Shown here piece by piece: positions 1-9,472 of a stretch of 64,000 nt of DNA (position 1 is the stretch's first letter; every line of letters begins with the position of its first letter). A program made the position numbers and the translations under genes. The notes under the pieces are model-generated. The model saw only the letters and a program-made list of their open reading frames with translations. It was not told where the DNA came from and did not search any database. Origin of the DNA: Verrucomicrobiales bacterium (GTDB lineage Bacteria > Verrucomicrobiota > Verrucomicrobiia > Verrucomicrobiales > DEV007); contig JAEUHH010000103.1 in assembly GCA_016795505.1 (NCBI GenBank), positions 36,321 to 100,320 of the forward strand, read 5' to 3'.

Positions 1-398
1 TAGAGTTTGCCGACGCGGGCGCTGAACCAGCCGTACTGACGAAATAGCTGGGGCAGGGTGATGACGTCGGGGACCGTTTCGCGAAAGTGCCGGTCGAGAT
101 CGTAGACTTGGGTCTGGTCAGGCCGCAGCCCGGTGAGCAGGGAGGCGCGGCTGGGATTGCAGAGGGGTATCTGACAGTAGGCACGGTCAAAGCGCACGCC
201 GGAGGCGGCGAGGGCATCGATGTGCGGGGTGATGGCCGCGGGGTGACCGTAGCAGCCGAGGGCATTCGACAGATCGTCAACGGCGATGAGGAGGACGTTG
301 GGCCGGTCCGGTGCCGCCACGGCCACGGTGGAGCCGGCAAACAGAACGATGAGGATGCGGGAGAGAAGCCTCGAGTGAAAGCGAGAGCGGGCACTCAT
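1..398 (-). CDS. Sulfatase, N-terminal part (runs off window edge)
   Basis: Type I sulfatase that would hydrolyse sulfate esters, probably on polysaccharides outside the cytoplasm. The frame starts at an ATG at 398 and is still open at base 1, so only about 132 residues are visible. Residues 1-29 form a signal peptide with a hydrophobic core. Residues 33-42 ([11 protein letters not shown] region) carry the paired metal-binding aspartates. C80-N-P-S-R84 is the CxPSR motif whose cysteine is converted to formylglycine by the maturing enzyme. The spacing is normal for the iduronate-2-sulfatase-like group common in PVC bacteria. Substrate cannot be told from this fragment. The catalytic C-terminal half lies outside the window. 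Confidence 0.9.
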   Translation of the reverse strand, partial: MSARSRFHSRLLSRILIVLFAGSTVAVAAPDRPNVLLIAVDDLSNALGCYGHPAAITPHIDALAASGVRFDRAYCQIPLCNPSRASLLTGLRPDQTQVYDLDRHFRETVPDVITLPQLFRQYGWFSARVGKL

Positions 399-525
399 GG
401 CGGCAGATCGACGGTCATTCAGAGCCGGCAGGCCTAAGCCTGGTCGGATCGCGAGCGAAGGACGGGAAGACAGAAAAGGTGAGGGCCGTATCCGGCTGAT
501 CACGCCCGGCATCGGCTCCGTGCGG

Positions 526-1032
526 CTACTCGGTCTCGACGACGCGTTTTTTCCGGGGCAGGGCGCGGAAAAGCTGGATCATGCTCGCGGCGACGCGGCC
601 GGCTTCGGCGCCACGGTTGATGGGCGAGTCGAGGGCCGATCGTTCGGCGGCATGTTCGGGGCGATCGACCAGCAGCACCTCGTGGATGACCGGCACCAGA
701 TGGGTGCGCGCGGTGGTGGCCAGGGAATCGGTGATGCTGGCAGCGATGAGATCGGCATGGGCCGTCTTGCCGCGGATGATGACGCCGAGCGCGACGATGG
801 CGGCGGGTTGGCGCGGAGCTTCGCGGCAGAGTTGCTCGACCACCACGGGAATCTCAAAGGCGCCGGGCACCCGGTAGATGTCGATCTCGGCATTCGGCAG
901 CAGGGCCTCCAGTTCGCGCTGCGCTCCGGCGAGCAGGCCGTCGGTGAACTCGGGGTTGTAGCGGCTGGCCACAATGGCGACCGGATGCGGGTCGGTATCG
1001 ATGTCGGGGGCGTCGGGGAGCGGGGTGATCAT
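526..1032 (-). CDS. ribH: 6,7-dimethyl-8-ribityllumazine synthase
   Basis: Penultimate enzyme of riboflavin synthesis: condenses 5-amino-6-ribitylaminouracil with dihydroxybutanone phosphate in the cytoplasm. The 168-residue length fits the family. [11 protein letters not shown] near residue 24, VPGAFEIP at 55-62 and [16 protein letters not shown] at 81-96 match the conserved substrate-site segments, and His92 corresponds to the catalytic histidine. The usual GxTxHF segment reads GKTAHAD, a modest variation. It lies just downstream of the PVC dehydrogenase gene on the same strand (56-base gap). No other rib genes are nearby, so the placement looks incidental. Confidence 0.93.
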   Translation of the reverse strand: MITPLPDAPDIDTDPHPVAIVASRYNPEFTDGLLAGAQRELEALLPNAEIDIYRVPGAFEIPVVVEQLCREAPRQPAAIVALGVIIRGKTAHADLIAASITDSLATTARTHLVPVIHEVLLVDRPEHAAERSALDSPINRGAEAGRVAASMIQLFRALPRKKRVVETE

Positions 1033-1088
1033 GATGGGGGCGAAAAGGGAGGGATACTAGGCGTGGAATGGGGGATGTCGAACGCGTA

Positions 1089-4000
1089 TCACCGCGTCGT
1101 CAACCAGGCGATCACATCCGCGATCTGTTGCGGCGTCATCACGGCCTCCAGGCCTTCGGGCATGACGGAGTGGCCACTGTTGCGCACCGATTGGATGTCC
1201 CGGCGGGGGACGGACTCGCGGGAGCCGTCGGGTCGCTTCAGCAGCACGGCAGCCTCGGTCTCGCTCACCAGCGTGCCGCTCACCACGGTGCCGTCGCGCT
1301 TCTCCACGAGATACTCGGCAAAGTCCGGGCTGACCTCGCGGTTGGGATCCAGCAAGTTCGTCAGGATCTGGCCCCGGTCCCAGGCGCGCACCGTGGCGAG
1401 GTTCGGCCCGATTTCGGAAAAGCCCTCCTCACCGGCCCGGTGGCATGCCAGGCAGAATTGCTGGAAGACCGCCTGGCCCGCGGTGGCGTCGGGCGTCAGG
1501 CTGGCCAGGGCGGCTTCGGTCTCGCGGATGGCCTGCTCGCGATCGGCTTTGCCGGCAAACAAGGCCCGCGCCCGATCCGCGATCGCCGCGTCGGCATGGG
1601 CAATGAGTTGATCCCGCCGGGCGCGGCTGAGGTAATGCGGGGAGATCTGACCGATCTCGATCGCCTCCAGCAGCGGCGGCACCCAGGCCGTGCGGCTGAG
1701 CAGCACCTCGACGGTCTGCTGCTGCATCGCGGGTGTCATGCCGGAAAAGGCCGACACCAGCGACGCGCCGACCGCCGGGGTGGACAAGCCGCCGAGCGTT
1801 CGCAGGGCCGACAGTTGCACTTCGGACGGCACTTCCGAGGCCAGCAGATTCAGCAAGGCCGGAGCCGTCGCCTCGCTGTCGGGCGGCAGCAGGCTCAGCG
1901 CGAGCCGGTAGGTCGCCGCGTCGGTCTGCGGCGACACCGTGGCCGCCGCCAACGCCTTTTCCGCGAGTGCGGCGAGGTCTTTCACCACCGGCAGCTCTTC
2001 GCCGAGGGAAAACAGGTCCACTTTCTGCGATTTCAACCCGTCCCGCAGGCCGGCCAGGGCGCAGAGCGCCACCTCGGGCACGGGAGCCGCCGCGCCGGAG
2101 AAAATCCGCCGCGAATCGCCGAATTCCGCGTGGCTCCGCATCACATCCATCAGCAGCAGCAGGTAATCGTGCAGGTCCACCGCCTCCTGGCTCGCCCCGG
2201 CCATGCGGGCCAGTTGATACACGTATTCCAACTGCCCTGACGAGGTGCGGATGCCCATCGAGCGGTTCATCGCCAGTGGCTTGGCGATCGCCTCCGCCGC
2301 GCTCAGGGCCGCGAGCCGCAGCCAGGGATCGGCCTCGATCTGGGGCGCGGCTTTGATGGCAAACGCCTTTGCCCGCTCCGAATCGATCTCGGCCAGCGCC
2401 ATCAGCGCGTAGGCCAGCACGGAGGCCTCGCGCTCATTCGCCAGACCGCTCAGCGCATCCTTGAGCGGGGCATTGGCTTTCAGGAAAGGTTCGGACGCCA
2501 TCACTGCGTGCGTTTTCAGGCCCGGCTCGGGGCTTTCCAGCGCCTTGAGCAGATCCTCCGACCGCAGCGCGCCCATGCCTTCCAGTGTGCGCAGGGCATG
2601 GATGCGGCCCAGCTCTGAGCCGTAGTCGTCAGCCAGCAGTTTTCGCAAGGGCTCCACCGCGGCCTGGTCCTGGCGCTCCACCAGCAGGCGTTGCGCCGTC
2701 TCGCGATGCCAGGCATTCGCATGATCCAGCAATTTCACCAAATCCGCCGCCGACGCCTGGCTGAGCCGCGGGGTGGGGCGGCGCTGGAAGTCGCCCGGCG
2801 GCACCAGCCGGTAGATCCGACCCCGATCCATCCCGCGCCGCAGGTCCACCCGCGCATGGAGATCGTCCGGGATGGACCACGGGTGCTCGATCGCCTCCCG
2901 ATACATGTCCAGCACATGGAGGCAGCCATCCGGGGCGTTCTCAAAGTTCACCGGGCGGAACCACACATCCTCCGATGCCGCGAAGTCCGCCTCCGTGTCC
3001 GGCCGCGTGGCGCGGAAAGTCATCCCGTCCCGCTCCAGTTCCAGCCGGAAAAAGAGATTCGATGCCACATCGGCCACGAAGAGCTGGCCCCGCCAAGACT
3101 CAGGCCAGGCATCGCCCCGGTAGATGGTGATCCCGCATGACGAAGTCACCGCGCCCGCGCCGACCAGCTCCGTGCTGGGGTGCTTCGCCGCTTCCGTGAC
3201 CGACCAGCGTTGTGCCCGCTCCACCCGCCAGGCTTCCGGCGGGCTGATGCGGTGCACCGGGATGTAATCGCCGAACCCGCAGATGTCCTGCCGTGCATCG
3301 GTCGCCGGCAGCAGGGGATTGCGGTCCAGATAGTGCTTCGGCAGCACGATGTGCAGTGCCGGATTGCGAATATTGCAGACGAAACGGTGCCCCAAATCAT
3401 CATAGGCATTCCCAAAACGCCCGTGCCCTGTGTCCAGGCTCAGCGTCTCCGTGCGGGGATCCAGCCGCAGGTCGTGCCGCGACAGCGTCAGCGGCGGTGC
3501 CGCCGGATCGTCGACTTTGGTGACCGTCCCGCCGTTCGTGCTCCCCGAGATGGAGAAATGGTTATCGAGGCCCCAGATCGGATTGTTGATCAGCGCCTGC
3601 ACATTCAGCTTCCGGAAGCCTGTATAGACTTTCCGCCGCTCGTCCGCCACCCCGTCACCGTCGTGGTCTTTCAGGTACCAGAGATCGGGCGTCGCGGTGA
3701 CAAAAATGCCGCCTTTCCAGCACGCCACCCCGGTCGGCCAGCTCAGCCCCTCGGCGAAGACCGTCGACCGGTCGAAGACCCCATCGTCGTCGGAGTCCAC
3801 CAACAGCCGAATCTTTCCGATAGCCGCATCGGTGGGATTCTCCTGGTTTGGCTTGTGGCTGGCTTTGTCCGTGTAGGGATAGTCATTCATCTCCGCCACG
3901 TAGGCCCGGCCGTCCTCATCGTAGGCGATGTCCACCGGGTCGGTCACCAGCGGCTCCGCCGCGATCAGCTCCAGTCGGAAACCATGCAGCAACTTCACCC

Positions 4001-4169
4001 GGCCCGCCGAGACCTCTGGCGGCGTGGGCGGCGTCTCGGGAAACGGCGCCTGAGCCGGGGTCTGCGCCCGCGCCCCGCCGATCATGAGGGCCAAAGAGCC
4101 GGCCAGAACCAGCAGGGAAAAGCGGCCGGGAAGACCGGGACAAGCAAAACGAAGAAAGCGGGGCGGCAT
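1089..4169 (-). CDS. PVC-type membrane-bound dehydrogenase with HEAT repeats and C-terminal haem-binding domain
   Basis: Secreted or periplasmic protein of about 1026 residues. I chose the ATG at 4169 because it begins a clean signal peptide (MPPRFLRF..., cut near GGARA). A longer in-frame start at 4409 would translate straight through an intergenic repeat element and is rejected. After the signal comes a PQQ-dehydrogenase-like beta-propeller (about residues 40-480, with VAEMNDYPYTDK and the calcium-binding-like DSDDDGVFDRS), then alpha-helical HEAT-like repeats, and a C-terminal cytochrome c segment with FCLACH near residue 906 and a downstream SVMPEGL that may supply the Met ligand. This architecture is characteristic of Planctomycetes and Verrucomicrobia. 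The electron donor or sugar substrate is unknown. Confidence 0.88.
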   Translation of the reverse strand: MPPRFLRFACPGLPGRFSLLVLAGSLALMIGGARAQTPAQAPFPETPPTPPEVSAGRVKLLHGFRLELIAAEPLVTDPVDIAYDEDGRAYVAEMNDYPYTDKASHKPNQENPTDAAIGKIRLLVDSDDDGVFDRSTVFAEGLSWPTGVACWKGGIFVTATPDLWYLKDHDGDGVADERRKVYTGFRKLNVQALINNPIWGLDNHFSISGSTNGGTVTKVDDPAAPPLTLSRHDLRLDPRTETLSLDTGHGRFGNAYDDLGHRFVCNIRNPALHIVLPKHYLDRNPLLPATDARQDICGFGDYIPVHRISPPEAWRVERAQRWSVTEAAKHPSTELVGAGAVTSSCGITIYRGDAWPESWRGQLFVADVASNLFFRLELERDGMTFRATRPDTEADFAASEDVWFRPVNFENAPDGCLHVLDMYREAIEHPWSIPDDLHARVDLRRGMDRGRIYRLVPPGDFQRRPTPRLSQASAADLVKLLDHANAWHRETAQRLLVERQDQAAVEPLRKLLADDYGSELGRIHALRTLEGMGALRSEDLLKALESPEPGLKTHAVMASEPFLKANAPLKDALSGLANEREASVLAYALMALAEIDSERAKAFAIKAAPQIEADPWLRLAALSAAEAIAKPLAMNRSMGIRTSSGQLEYVYQLARMAGASQEAVDLHDYLLLLMDVMRSHAEFGDSRRIFSGAAAPVPEVALCALAGLRDGLKSQKVDLFSLGEELPVVKDLAALAEKALAAATVSPQTDAATYRLALSLLPPDSEATAPALLNLLASEVPSEVQLSALRTLGGLSTPAVGASLVSAFSGMTPAMQQQTVEVLLSRTAWVPPLLEAIEIGQISPHYLSRARRDQLIAHADAAIADRARALFAGKADREQAIRETEAALASLTPDATAGQAVFQQFCLACHRAGEEGFSEIGPNLATVRAWDRGQILTNLLDPNREVSPDFAEYLVEKRDGTVVSGTLVSETEAAVLLKRPDGSRESVPRRDIQSVRNSGHSVMPEGLEAVMTPQQIADVIAWLTTR

Positions 4170-4280
4170 GGCGAAAAGAACCGCAACCGGGGAAAAAGAC
4201 CCGTATGGGGGCCCGATCGCGACCCCGCCAGTCAAGCGACAGCCGTCCCCCGGCGCAAGCGGCATCTTCCGGTCGCCGCG

Positions 4281-4355
4281 TTTCCGGTGAAAGAGGGTCT
4301 GATCTCCGATCAAAGAGGGTCTGATCGGAGAGGAGACAGGGTTCGATCGGAAAGC
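4281..4355. repeat. 22-bp-phased repeat element, locus A (three units)
   Basis: Three copies of a 19-bp unit begin at 4286, 4308 and about 4330, an exact 22-bp pitch. The second reads GATCAAAGAGGGTCTGATC. The block is bounded by TTTCC on the left and GGAAA on the right. It lies between the GldA-like ATPase gene and the PVC dehydrogenase gene, upstream of the latter. Same family as the elements at about 24.9, 29.0, 38.7, 48.4, 54.7 and 61.7 kb. Confidence 0.85.
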
Positions 4356-4389
4356 CGGTCGCGAATGCAGGCCACGGGCGCGCGGTGTC

Positions 4390-5334
4390 TCAGCCGTCTT
4401 TCCCGGCATCCTGGATGATGTCGACGAAGGCGTCTTCGAGGGAGGCCTGGTGGCGGGTCAGCTCGCGGAGCTTCCAGCGTTTTGCGACGGCGAGGTTGTA
4501 GATCTCCTCGCGGACATCGACGAGGGAGTCGGTGCGGATCTCCACACAGGCCCAGCCCTGGCGGGTCTCGATGTGGGCGGCGGATTTGACGCCGGGGAGC
4601 CGCTCCAGCAGGGCGATGGTGTCGGCGGGCGGGTCGAGAATTTCCATCCGCACGGCACCGGCATCGCGGAGGCGGCGGATGAGGTTTTTCGGAGTGTCGG
4701 AGGCTTTGATCCGCCCGCGGTGCAGGATGATGACGCGGCCGCAGGTCATCTCGACCTCGTGCAGGATGTGGGTCGAGATAAGAATGGTGTGACGCTCGCC
4801 GAGCTGGCGAATGAGCTCGCGCACCTGCCGGATCTGATTGGGGTCGAGTCCGTTGGTCGGTTCGTCGAGGATGAGCAGGTCCGGCTTGTTGACGAGGGCA
4901 TCGGCGAGACCAACGCGCTGGCGGTAGCCCTTCGACAGGGTGCCAATGAGCTTGCTCCGCACGTCGGCGAGGGCGCAGATGTCCATCGCCTCCTCGACGG
5001 CGCGCCGGCTCTCGCGCCAGCCGAGGCCTTTCAGCCGGGCGCGGAAGCGGAGGTACTCGTGGATGCGCATGTCGGTGTAGAGCGGCACGTTTTCCGGCAT
5101 GTAGCCGACGTGGCGGCGCACGGCGATGGAGTCCTTGAAAATGTCATGCCCGGCGACGGTGGCGGTGCCCTCGGTGGCGGACAGGAAACAGGTCAGGATG
5201 CGCAGGGTGGTGCTTTTGCCCGCTCCGTTGGGGCCGAGAAAGCCGACGATCTCGCCGCGACCGACATCGAAGGAGATCCGGTCCACGGCGGTGCGTCCGG
5301 CGTAGCGTTTGGTCAGGTGCTCGACGTGGATCAT
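4390..5334 (-). CDS. ABC transporter ATP-binding protein, GldA/NatA-like
   Basis: ATPase subunit of an ABC exporter, 314 residues. Walker A GPNGAGKST is at 34-42, the signature LSKGYRQR at 133-140 and Walker B LLILDEPTNGLD from 153. LSKGYRQR in place of LSGGQ is the form typical of gliding-type GldA and related ATPases, as is the C-terminal extension of about 100 residues after the nucleotide-binding domain. No permease gene adjoins it in this window. It lies 62 bases downstream of the xanthine-dehydrogenase-like pair on the same strand and could share a transcript with it. Cargo unknown. Confidence 0.9.
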   Translation of the reverse strand: MIHVEHLTKRYAGRTAVDRISFDVGRGEIVGFLGPNGAGKSTTLRILTCFLSATEGTATVAGHDIFKDSIAVRRHVGYMPENVPLYTDMRIHEYLRFRARLKGLGWRESRRAVEEAMDICALADVRSKLIGTLSKGYRQRVGLADALVNKPDLLILDEPTNGLDPNQIRQVRELIRQLGERHTILISTHILHEVEMTCGRVIILHRGRIKASDTPKNLIRRLRDAGAVRMEILDPPADTIALLERLPGVKSAAHIETRQGWACVEIRTDSLVDVREEIYNLAVAKRWKLRELTRHQASLEDAFVDIIQDAGKDG

Positions 5335-5396
5335 GGTTCGGGACGGGCAGGATGGCCGCGGCGGGCGGTGCGGTCAACGGAGAAAGGGCGGCGGGA

Positions 5397-7667
5397 TCAG
5401 CCGGGCTGGCCGGAGAGGCGGCGGCTCAGGTCGCGCAGGGCCTCGAGGATGTCGATGGGGGTGGCTGGGATGGGCAGTTCGACTTCGACAGTGGGATCGA
5501 CGGGGGTGCCGAAGGCGCGGATGGCTTCGCGGACGGCCTCGCGGGCGGCGGCGGCGAGGAAGACGGCCCCTTCGGCCCCGCTGGCGGCGGCGAATTCGGC
5601 CGGTTGCCGGGGCGAGGCGAGCAGACCGACGCTGAGTTGCAGCGGGGCATCGCCAAAGCCGGGCAGCAGGTAGTTTTCTCCGCCGGTTTGCCGCGGGAGG
5701 CCATCGGAGGTCCAGGAGACGGATTCGCTGAGCATCCAGCCGAGCCCCATCTGGAGGGCGCGGCCGATCTGGGCGCGCTCCTGAGGGCCGCCGGCGGCAT
5801 TGCTGCCCTGGTGGACCAGGTCGGCACGGAGGAGTTGGATTTCGCCGGTGAACGCATCGAGTTGCACCTCGATGGCGGCGGCTCCGCAGACGAAGCCGGA
5901 GAAAGGCCAGCCGGCGCCGACTTCGCGGTCCCACCAGAGGTTCGGGGTACGATGAAAGCCGGTCGCGGTGAGGAGGATGCGGCGGCGCCAGGCAGCTTCG
6001 GCCAATTGGGCAAAGGGGATGCGGTGATTCGACCGCCCGCCGGCCGTGACGAAGCTGTCGGCAAAGCGGATGGTATCGGCGTCGATGTCGGTGGCGCCGG
6101 TGCTGGCCAGAACTTGGACGGCAACAGGGCGGAGCCGGCTTTTCAGGGCCTCGCAGGCATCGGCCACGGCGCGGCGCATCAGGCCGACGGCGTCGATTCC
6201 GAGCCGCGGGGTGAGGTGGGGCGTGGTGTGGAGATCTCCACAGGTGACGCTGACGCGGTCGGGGCTGAGCCCAAGCTGCTGGGCAGCTTCCTCGCCCACG
6301 CGGCGGGCGAGACCGTCACCGGCATCCTGACAGCCGGCCCAGACGCAGACGGAGCCGTCGACGAGGATCTGGACCTGCACCATGGCCTGGTTGCGCTCGG
6401 CACGGGGATCGCCGAAGCCGAATTTCATGGGCACGACGCCGAGGCCGCGTTTGTAGCAGGGATTGCCGGCATTCCACTGCTCGATGGCCTGGCGGCGGGC
6501 GGAAATCTCAGCGCGGCGGAGGAGGTCATTCCAGGCGCGCTGCAAGGGATCGCAATCAACGGGCTGGCCGTAGGGGGTGGAGTGGCGGTTTTCGGATTCG
6601 CGGTAGAGATTGAGTCCGCGGATGGCCTCGAGGGGTTTTCCCAGATGATGGGCGATGCGGGTGAGGATCTCCTCCATGATCAGAGATCCCTGGGCGGATC
6701 CCTCGGCTGGCAGGGCGTGGCCGGTGAGGTGATGGGTGCGGCAAAGGCGGCCCGAGGCGCGGAAGTCGGGCACGTAGTAGGCGCCGTCGGCATGCAGCAG
6801 AGCGAGGTCGAGCGACGTTTCGGAATCGCCGATCTCATGCCCGCCATCCATGGCGAGGCGGATGTCGACGGCCTCGAGCCGGCCTTCGTCGGAGAAACCG
6901 GCCTGAAAATCGGCCCGGACGGCATGGCGACGGGGAGTGAGGGCCAGATCGAGCTCGCGGGGAATGACCAGCGAGACCGGACGACCGGTGCGGCGGGCGG
7001 CCAGCGAGGCCAGCACGGCGACATGAGCAGACTCGGCCTGGCGTCCGCCGGACAGCGAGGCCAGCGGCGGCGACTGGACATCGATGCGGCTCTCGGGCTC
7101 CGCCAGAGCGGTCGCGACAGCGGCGCGAACCCGCGAGGGCAACTCAGCCGTCGTCTCAACGGTCAGCCGTCCATCGTCTCCGGGATTGGCGAGGGCGGAG
7201 ACGGGCCTCTCCGACAAGGGAAGCTGGCTGCCGATCTCAAGAGCACCCGTGAGTCGGCGGCTGGCTTTGGCCAACGCCGCGGTGGCATCGCCGCGCGCGA
7301 TGGTCACCGCCTCGGTGAGGTAGCTCTGCATGGCGAGCGCGTGGTCGAGATCGGCGGTGGCGGGCAGGGGATGGTAGGCCACCTCGATCAGGGCGGCGGC
7401 GGCAGCGGCGGCTTCTTCCGTCTCCGCGACGACGAGCGCGACCGGCTGGCCGTGGTAGCGGACGGCATCCGCCGCGAGGATGGCCTCGTCGGGTCGCAGA
7501 GGGCGGAGTCGGTTGCGGACGCCGAGGTCGCTGGCGAGCATCACCAACACGGTGCCGGGATGGCTCCGCGCGGCATCGGCCTGAATCGAGCCGATGGAGG
7601 CGGCGGCGTGAGGTGAGGTGACGAGCCGGGCGTGGAGCGGGAGGGAATCTGGGGCGTGGGATTTCAA
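5397..7667 (-). CDS. Xanthine dehydrogenase-like molybdopterin-subunit homologue, degenerate active site
   Basis: Homologue of XdhB, the molybdenum-binding large subunit, 756 residues over the whole aldehyde oxidase/xanthine dehydrogenase fold. Fold landmarks are present: YHGQPVALVVAET at 71-83, SQLPLSERPV near 147, and GAEGAVFLA at 697-705, where Glu699 aligns with the catalytic base. Key cofactor loops have changed. The FGGKE loop reads SGGRQ at 206-210, the TAFRGFGGPQG loop reads GHALPAEGSAQG around 316-327 with no arginine, and the GxxEMGQG loop reads WAGCQDAGDG. From these losses I infer it may not be an ordinary xanthine oxidoreductase. It follows the small-subunit-like gene after 51 bases. 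Confidence 0.75.
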   Translation of the reverse strand: MKSHAPDSLPLHARLVTSPHAAASIGSIQADAARSHPGTVLVMLASDLGVRNRLRPLRPDEAILAADAVRYHGQPVALVVAETEEAAAAAAALIEVAYHPLPATADLDHALAMQSYLTEAVTIARGDATAALAKASRRLTGALEIGSQLPLSERPVSALANPGDDGRLTVETTAELPSRVRAAVATALAEPESRIDVQSPPLASLSGGRQAESAHVAVLASLAARRTGRPVSLVIPRELDLALTPRRHAVRADFQAGFSDEGRLEAVDIRLAMDGGHEIGDSETSLDLALLHADGAYYVPDFRASGRLCRTHHLTGHALPAEGSAQGSLIMEEILTRIAHHLGKPLEAIRGLNLYRESENRHSTPYGQPVDCDPLQRAWNDLLRRAEISARRQAIEQWNAGNPCYKRGLGVVPMKFGFGDPRAERNQAMVQVQILVDGSVCVWAGCQDAGDGLARRVGEEAAQQLGLSPDRVSVTCGDLHTTPHLTPRLGIDAVGLMRRAVADACEALKSRLRPVAVQVLASTGATDIDADTIRFADSFVTAGGRSNHRIPFAQLAEAAWRRRILLTATGFHRTPNLWWDREVGAGWPFSGFVCGAAAIEVQLDAFTGEIQLLRADLVHQGSNAAGGPQERAQIGRALQMGLGWMLSESVSWTSDGLPRQTGGENYLLPGFGDAPLQLSVGLLASPRQPAEFAAASGAEGAVFLAAAAREAVREAIRAFGTPVDPTVEVELPIPATPIDILEALRDLSRRLSGQPG

Positions 7668-7718
7668 ATCTGGGGGGAAACGCGGGAAAATCGGGAAATC
7701 GGCGGTGACTTCGGGCCG

Positions 7719-9287
7719 TCAGGGCTGAGCGGCAGCGGGCGGAAGGCGTTTGGGGGCGAGGTAGTCGCCGACCACGCCGAGCGGAGCGGCCGGGCGGCCC
7801 GGTGTGGCATGTTGATAGAAAAACTTCTGTAACAAGGTGATGATGAGCTGGCGACGGTATTCCTTTTCCCGGTCGGTGGGCGCAGGGGCTCCGCCTGTGG
7901 TCGACGCTGCGCCTTCGATCTCCTGACTGACCCGGCCGAGGATGCCGATGATGGTTTCCTCCGACCAGAATCGACCGATGAGGGCCTTTTCGGCCTCGCG
8001 GGCGCGGAGGGGGCGGTCGCCGATGCCAGCGTAGGCCAGAATGGCCTGGGTGATGCGGGTATTGACGTCGAGTTCCACTGCAAAGGCCGCCGAGAGGGTC
8101 GCCGGGGCATCGGTGCGCCGAGGAGACGCCAGATAGGTGTCGCACAGCCGGAGCACGCCGCCGCCACGGGAGGCGAGACTTTCGCGGGTGAACTTCGGCA
8201 GCACGAGGTGGGCGATGACTTCGCCCGGGCGGAGATTGGTGCGGCCCTGGCCTTCGAAAAAGCGGGAGACCGGGATGTCGCGCTCGCCGTCGTGTGAAAC
8301 GACGCGCACCACGGCATCCAGCGCGATGATGGAAGGAGCCAGCGGGTCGTCCAGGCGGGCGCTGGCCAGACAGCCACCCAGAGTGGCCCGGTTGCGATGC
8401 GGACGGGTGCCAAGACGCCGGATGACTTTCGCGAGCAGCGGACAGGCGTCGCCGAGGCGCTCGCCGAGTCCGGTCAGGGTGACGGCCGAGCCGACGAGCC
8501 AGCGGTCGTTTTCTTCAAACACGGTCCGGAGGTCCGGCACGCCATCGGTGGCGATGAGGCAGTTCGCCGCGGCCAGGTCTGCCGATGAGCGGCCGTGAGC
8601 CAGGCCGGCGGAGCCGCCAATGAGGAGGGCTTTGGGAAACTGGGAAAGCAGCCGGGTGAGGTCCACCAGCGTGTGCGGGCGATAAAAGCGGCGTTTGCCC
8701 GAATCGACGTAGCTGAATTCCTCGCTGTCGGGCCAGACTCCGGAAAGGGCGCTCGCGAAGGGCTCCACCGGGGCCGCGCGGCGGGGAGCGGGCAGGATGG
8801 ACTGGGCGAGATCCCGCAGACCGCCGTAGTGGATGGAGCGCGAGAGGCAGCCGTCAAAGTGGTCAGTGATCTGCCCCGGCCGCGACCATTCCGGCCGGTG
8901 CCAGGCCTCGATGAGAGCGGTGATGACCTGGGCGCGGGCTTTCCACGAGGTGGCGACATCCGGCTGGGCATTGAGCAAATCGAGAGCGGGGTGCGAACGA
9001 CCCCGTTGGGCAGCGAGGGCGAGGCCCTCCGCCGACCAGAATCGCCGTCCGGCAACGGTGGGCAGCAAAAGGAGCGAGGCATCGACGGACCGAAGCGCCG
9101 GTCGCCCCTGCGGATCGACGTCAAGCAGGAGCAGCGGCGCGCCACCGAGAGCGGATTCGGCTTGGGCAAAACGCCGCTCCCGGCCATAGCCCTGTCGGTC
9201 GAGATAATCGGCCAGGGTGGTGAAAACTGGCTCTCCCGCCACCCGGATGGTCTCTCCGTCGAGATCAAACGTGTAACTGCTCTGCAT
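7719..9287 (-). CDS. Xanthine dehydrogenase-like FAD/iron-sulphur-subunit homologue lacking all cluster cysteines
   Basis: Homologue of XdhA, 522 residues. Residues 1-90 align with the plant-type 2Fe-2S domain (FDLDGETIRV..., TLADYLDRQG, WSAEGLA) and 98-165 with the second 2Fe-2S domain (ending DHFDGCLSRSIHYGGL). The FAD domain begins near 200 (RFYRPHTLVDL) with LLIGGSAGL at 221-229 and RNRATLGGCLASARLDDPLA at 298-317. The first 240 residues contain a single cysteine, Cys147; none of the eight cluster ligands remains. The FAD domain looks intact. With the following gene, it forms a two-subunit xanthine-dehydrogenase-like system whose electron path cannot be the usual Mo to FeS to FAD chain. 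Function unknown. Confidence 0.8.
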   Translation of the reverse strand: MQSSYTFDLDGETIRVAGEPVFTTLADYLDRQGYGRERRFAQAESALGGAPLLLLDVDPQGRPALRSVDASLLLLPTVAGRRFWSAEGLALAAQRGRSHPALDLLNAQPDVATSWKARAQVITALIEAWHRPEWSRPGQITDHFDGCLSRSIHYGGLRDLAQSILPAPRRAAPVEPFASALSGVWPDSEEFSYVDSGKRRFYRPHTLVDLTRLLSQFPKALLIGGSAGLAHGRSSADLAAANCLIATDGVPDLRTVFEENDRWLVGSAVTLTGLGERLGDACPLLAKVIRRLGTRPHRNRATLGGCLASARLDDPLAPSIIALDAVVRVVSHDGERDIPVSRFFEGQGRTNLRPGEVIAHLVLPKFTRESLASRGGGVLRLCDTYLASPRRTDAPATLSAAFAVELDVNTRITQAILAYAGIGDRPLRAREAEKALIGRFWSEETIIGILGRVSQEIEGAASTTGGAPAPTDREKEYRRQLIITLLQKFFYQHATPGRPAAPLGVVGDYLAPKRLPPAAAQP

Positions 9288-9472
9288 GCCGGCGAAAAAC
9301 GGGAGTAGGGGGCTAAAAATGAGAGAAAAGCGGAAAACCGGGACGAAGTCGAGACAGTAGCATGCGGGTGACGGTCCTGCTTGTAGGAAAATTCCGACGG
9401 CGTGCCTTCAAAGGGGCCATCGGGGCGCGGATCGACCCTTGCCGGGGGCGGGAAGGCCGCTAGACTCATCGG

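Noticed and set aside
87..437. Plus-strand frame of 116 codons at the left edge
   Set aside because: Antisense to the sulfatase fragment, which has the CxPSR and metal motifs on the minus strand.
4170..4409. N-terminal extension of the PVC dehydrogenase to 4409
   Set aside because: The extra 80 codons translate through the intergenic repeat element and place the signal peptide internally.
5352..7616. Long plus-strand reading frame (754 codons) opposite the XdhB-like gene
   Set aside because: It is the antisense shadow of a high-GC gene; composition is Gly/Ala/Gln-rich with no recognisable domain, whereas the minus strand encodes a clear family member.
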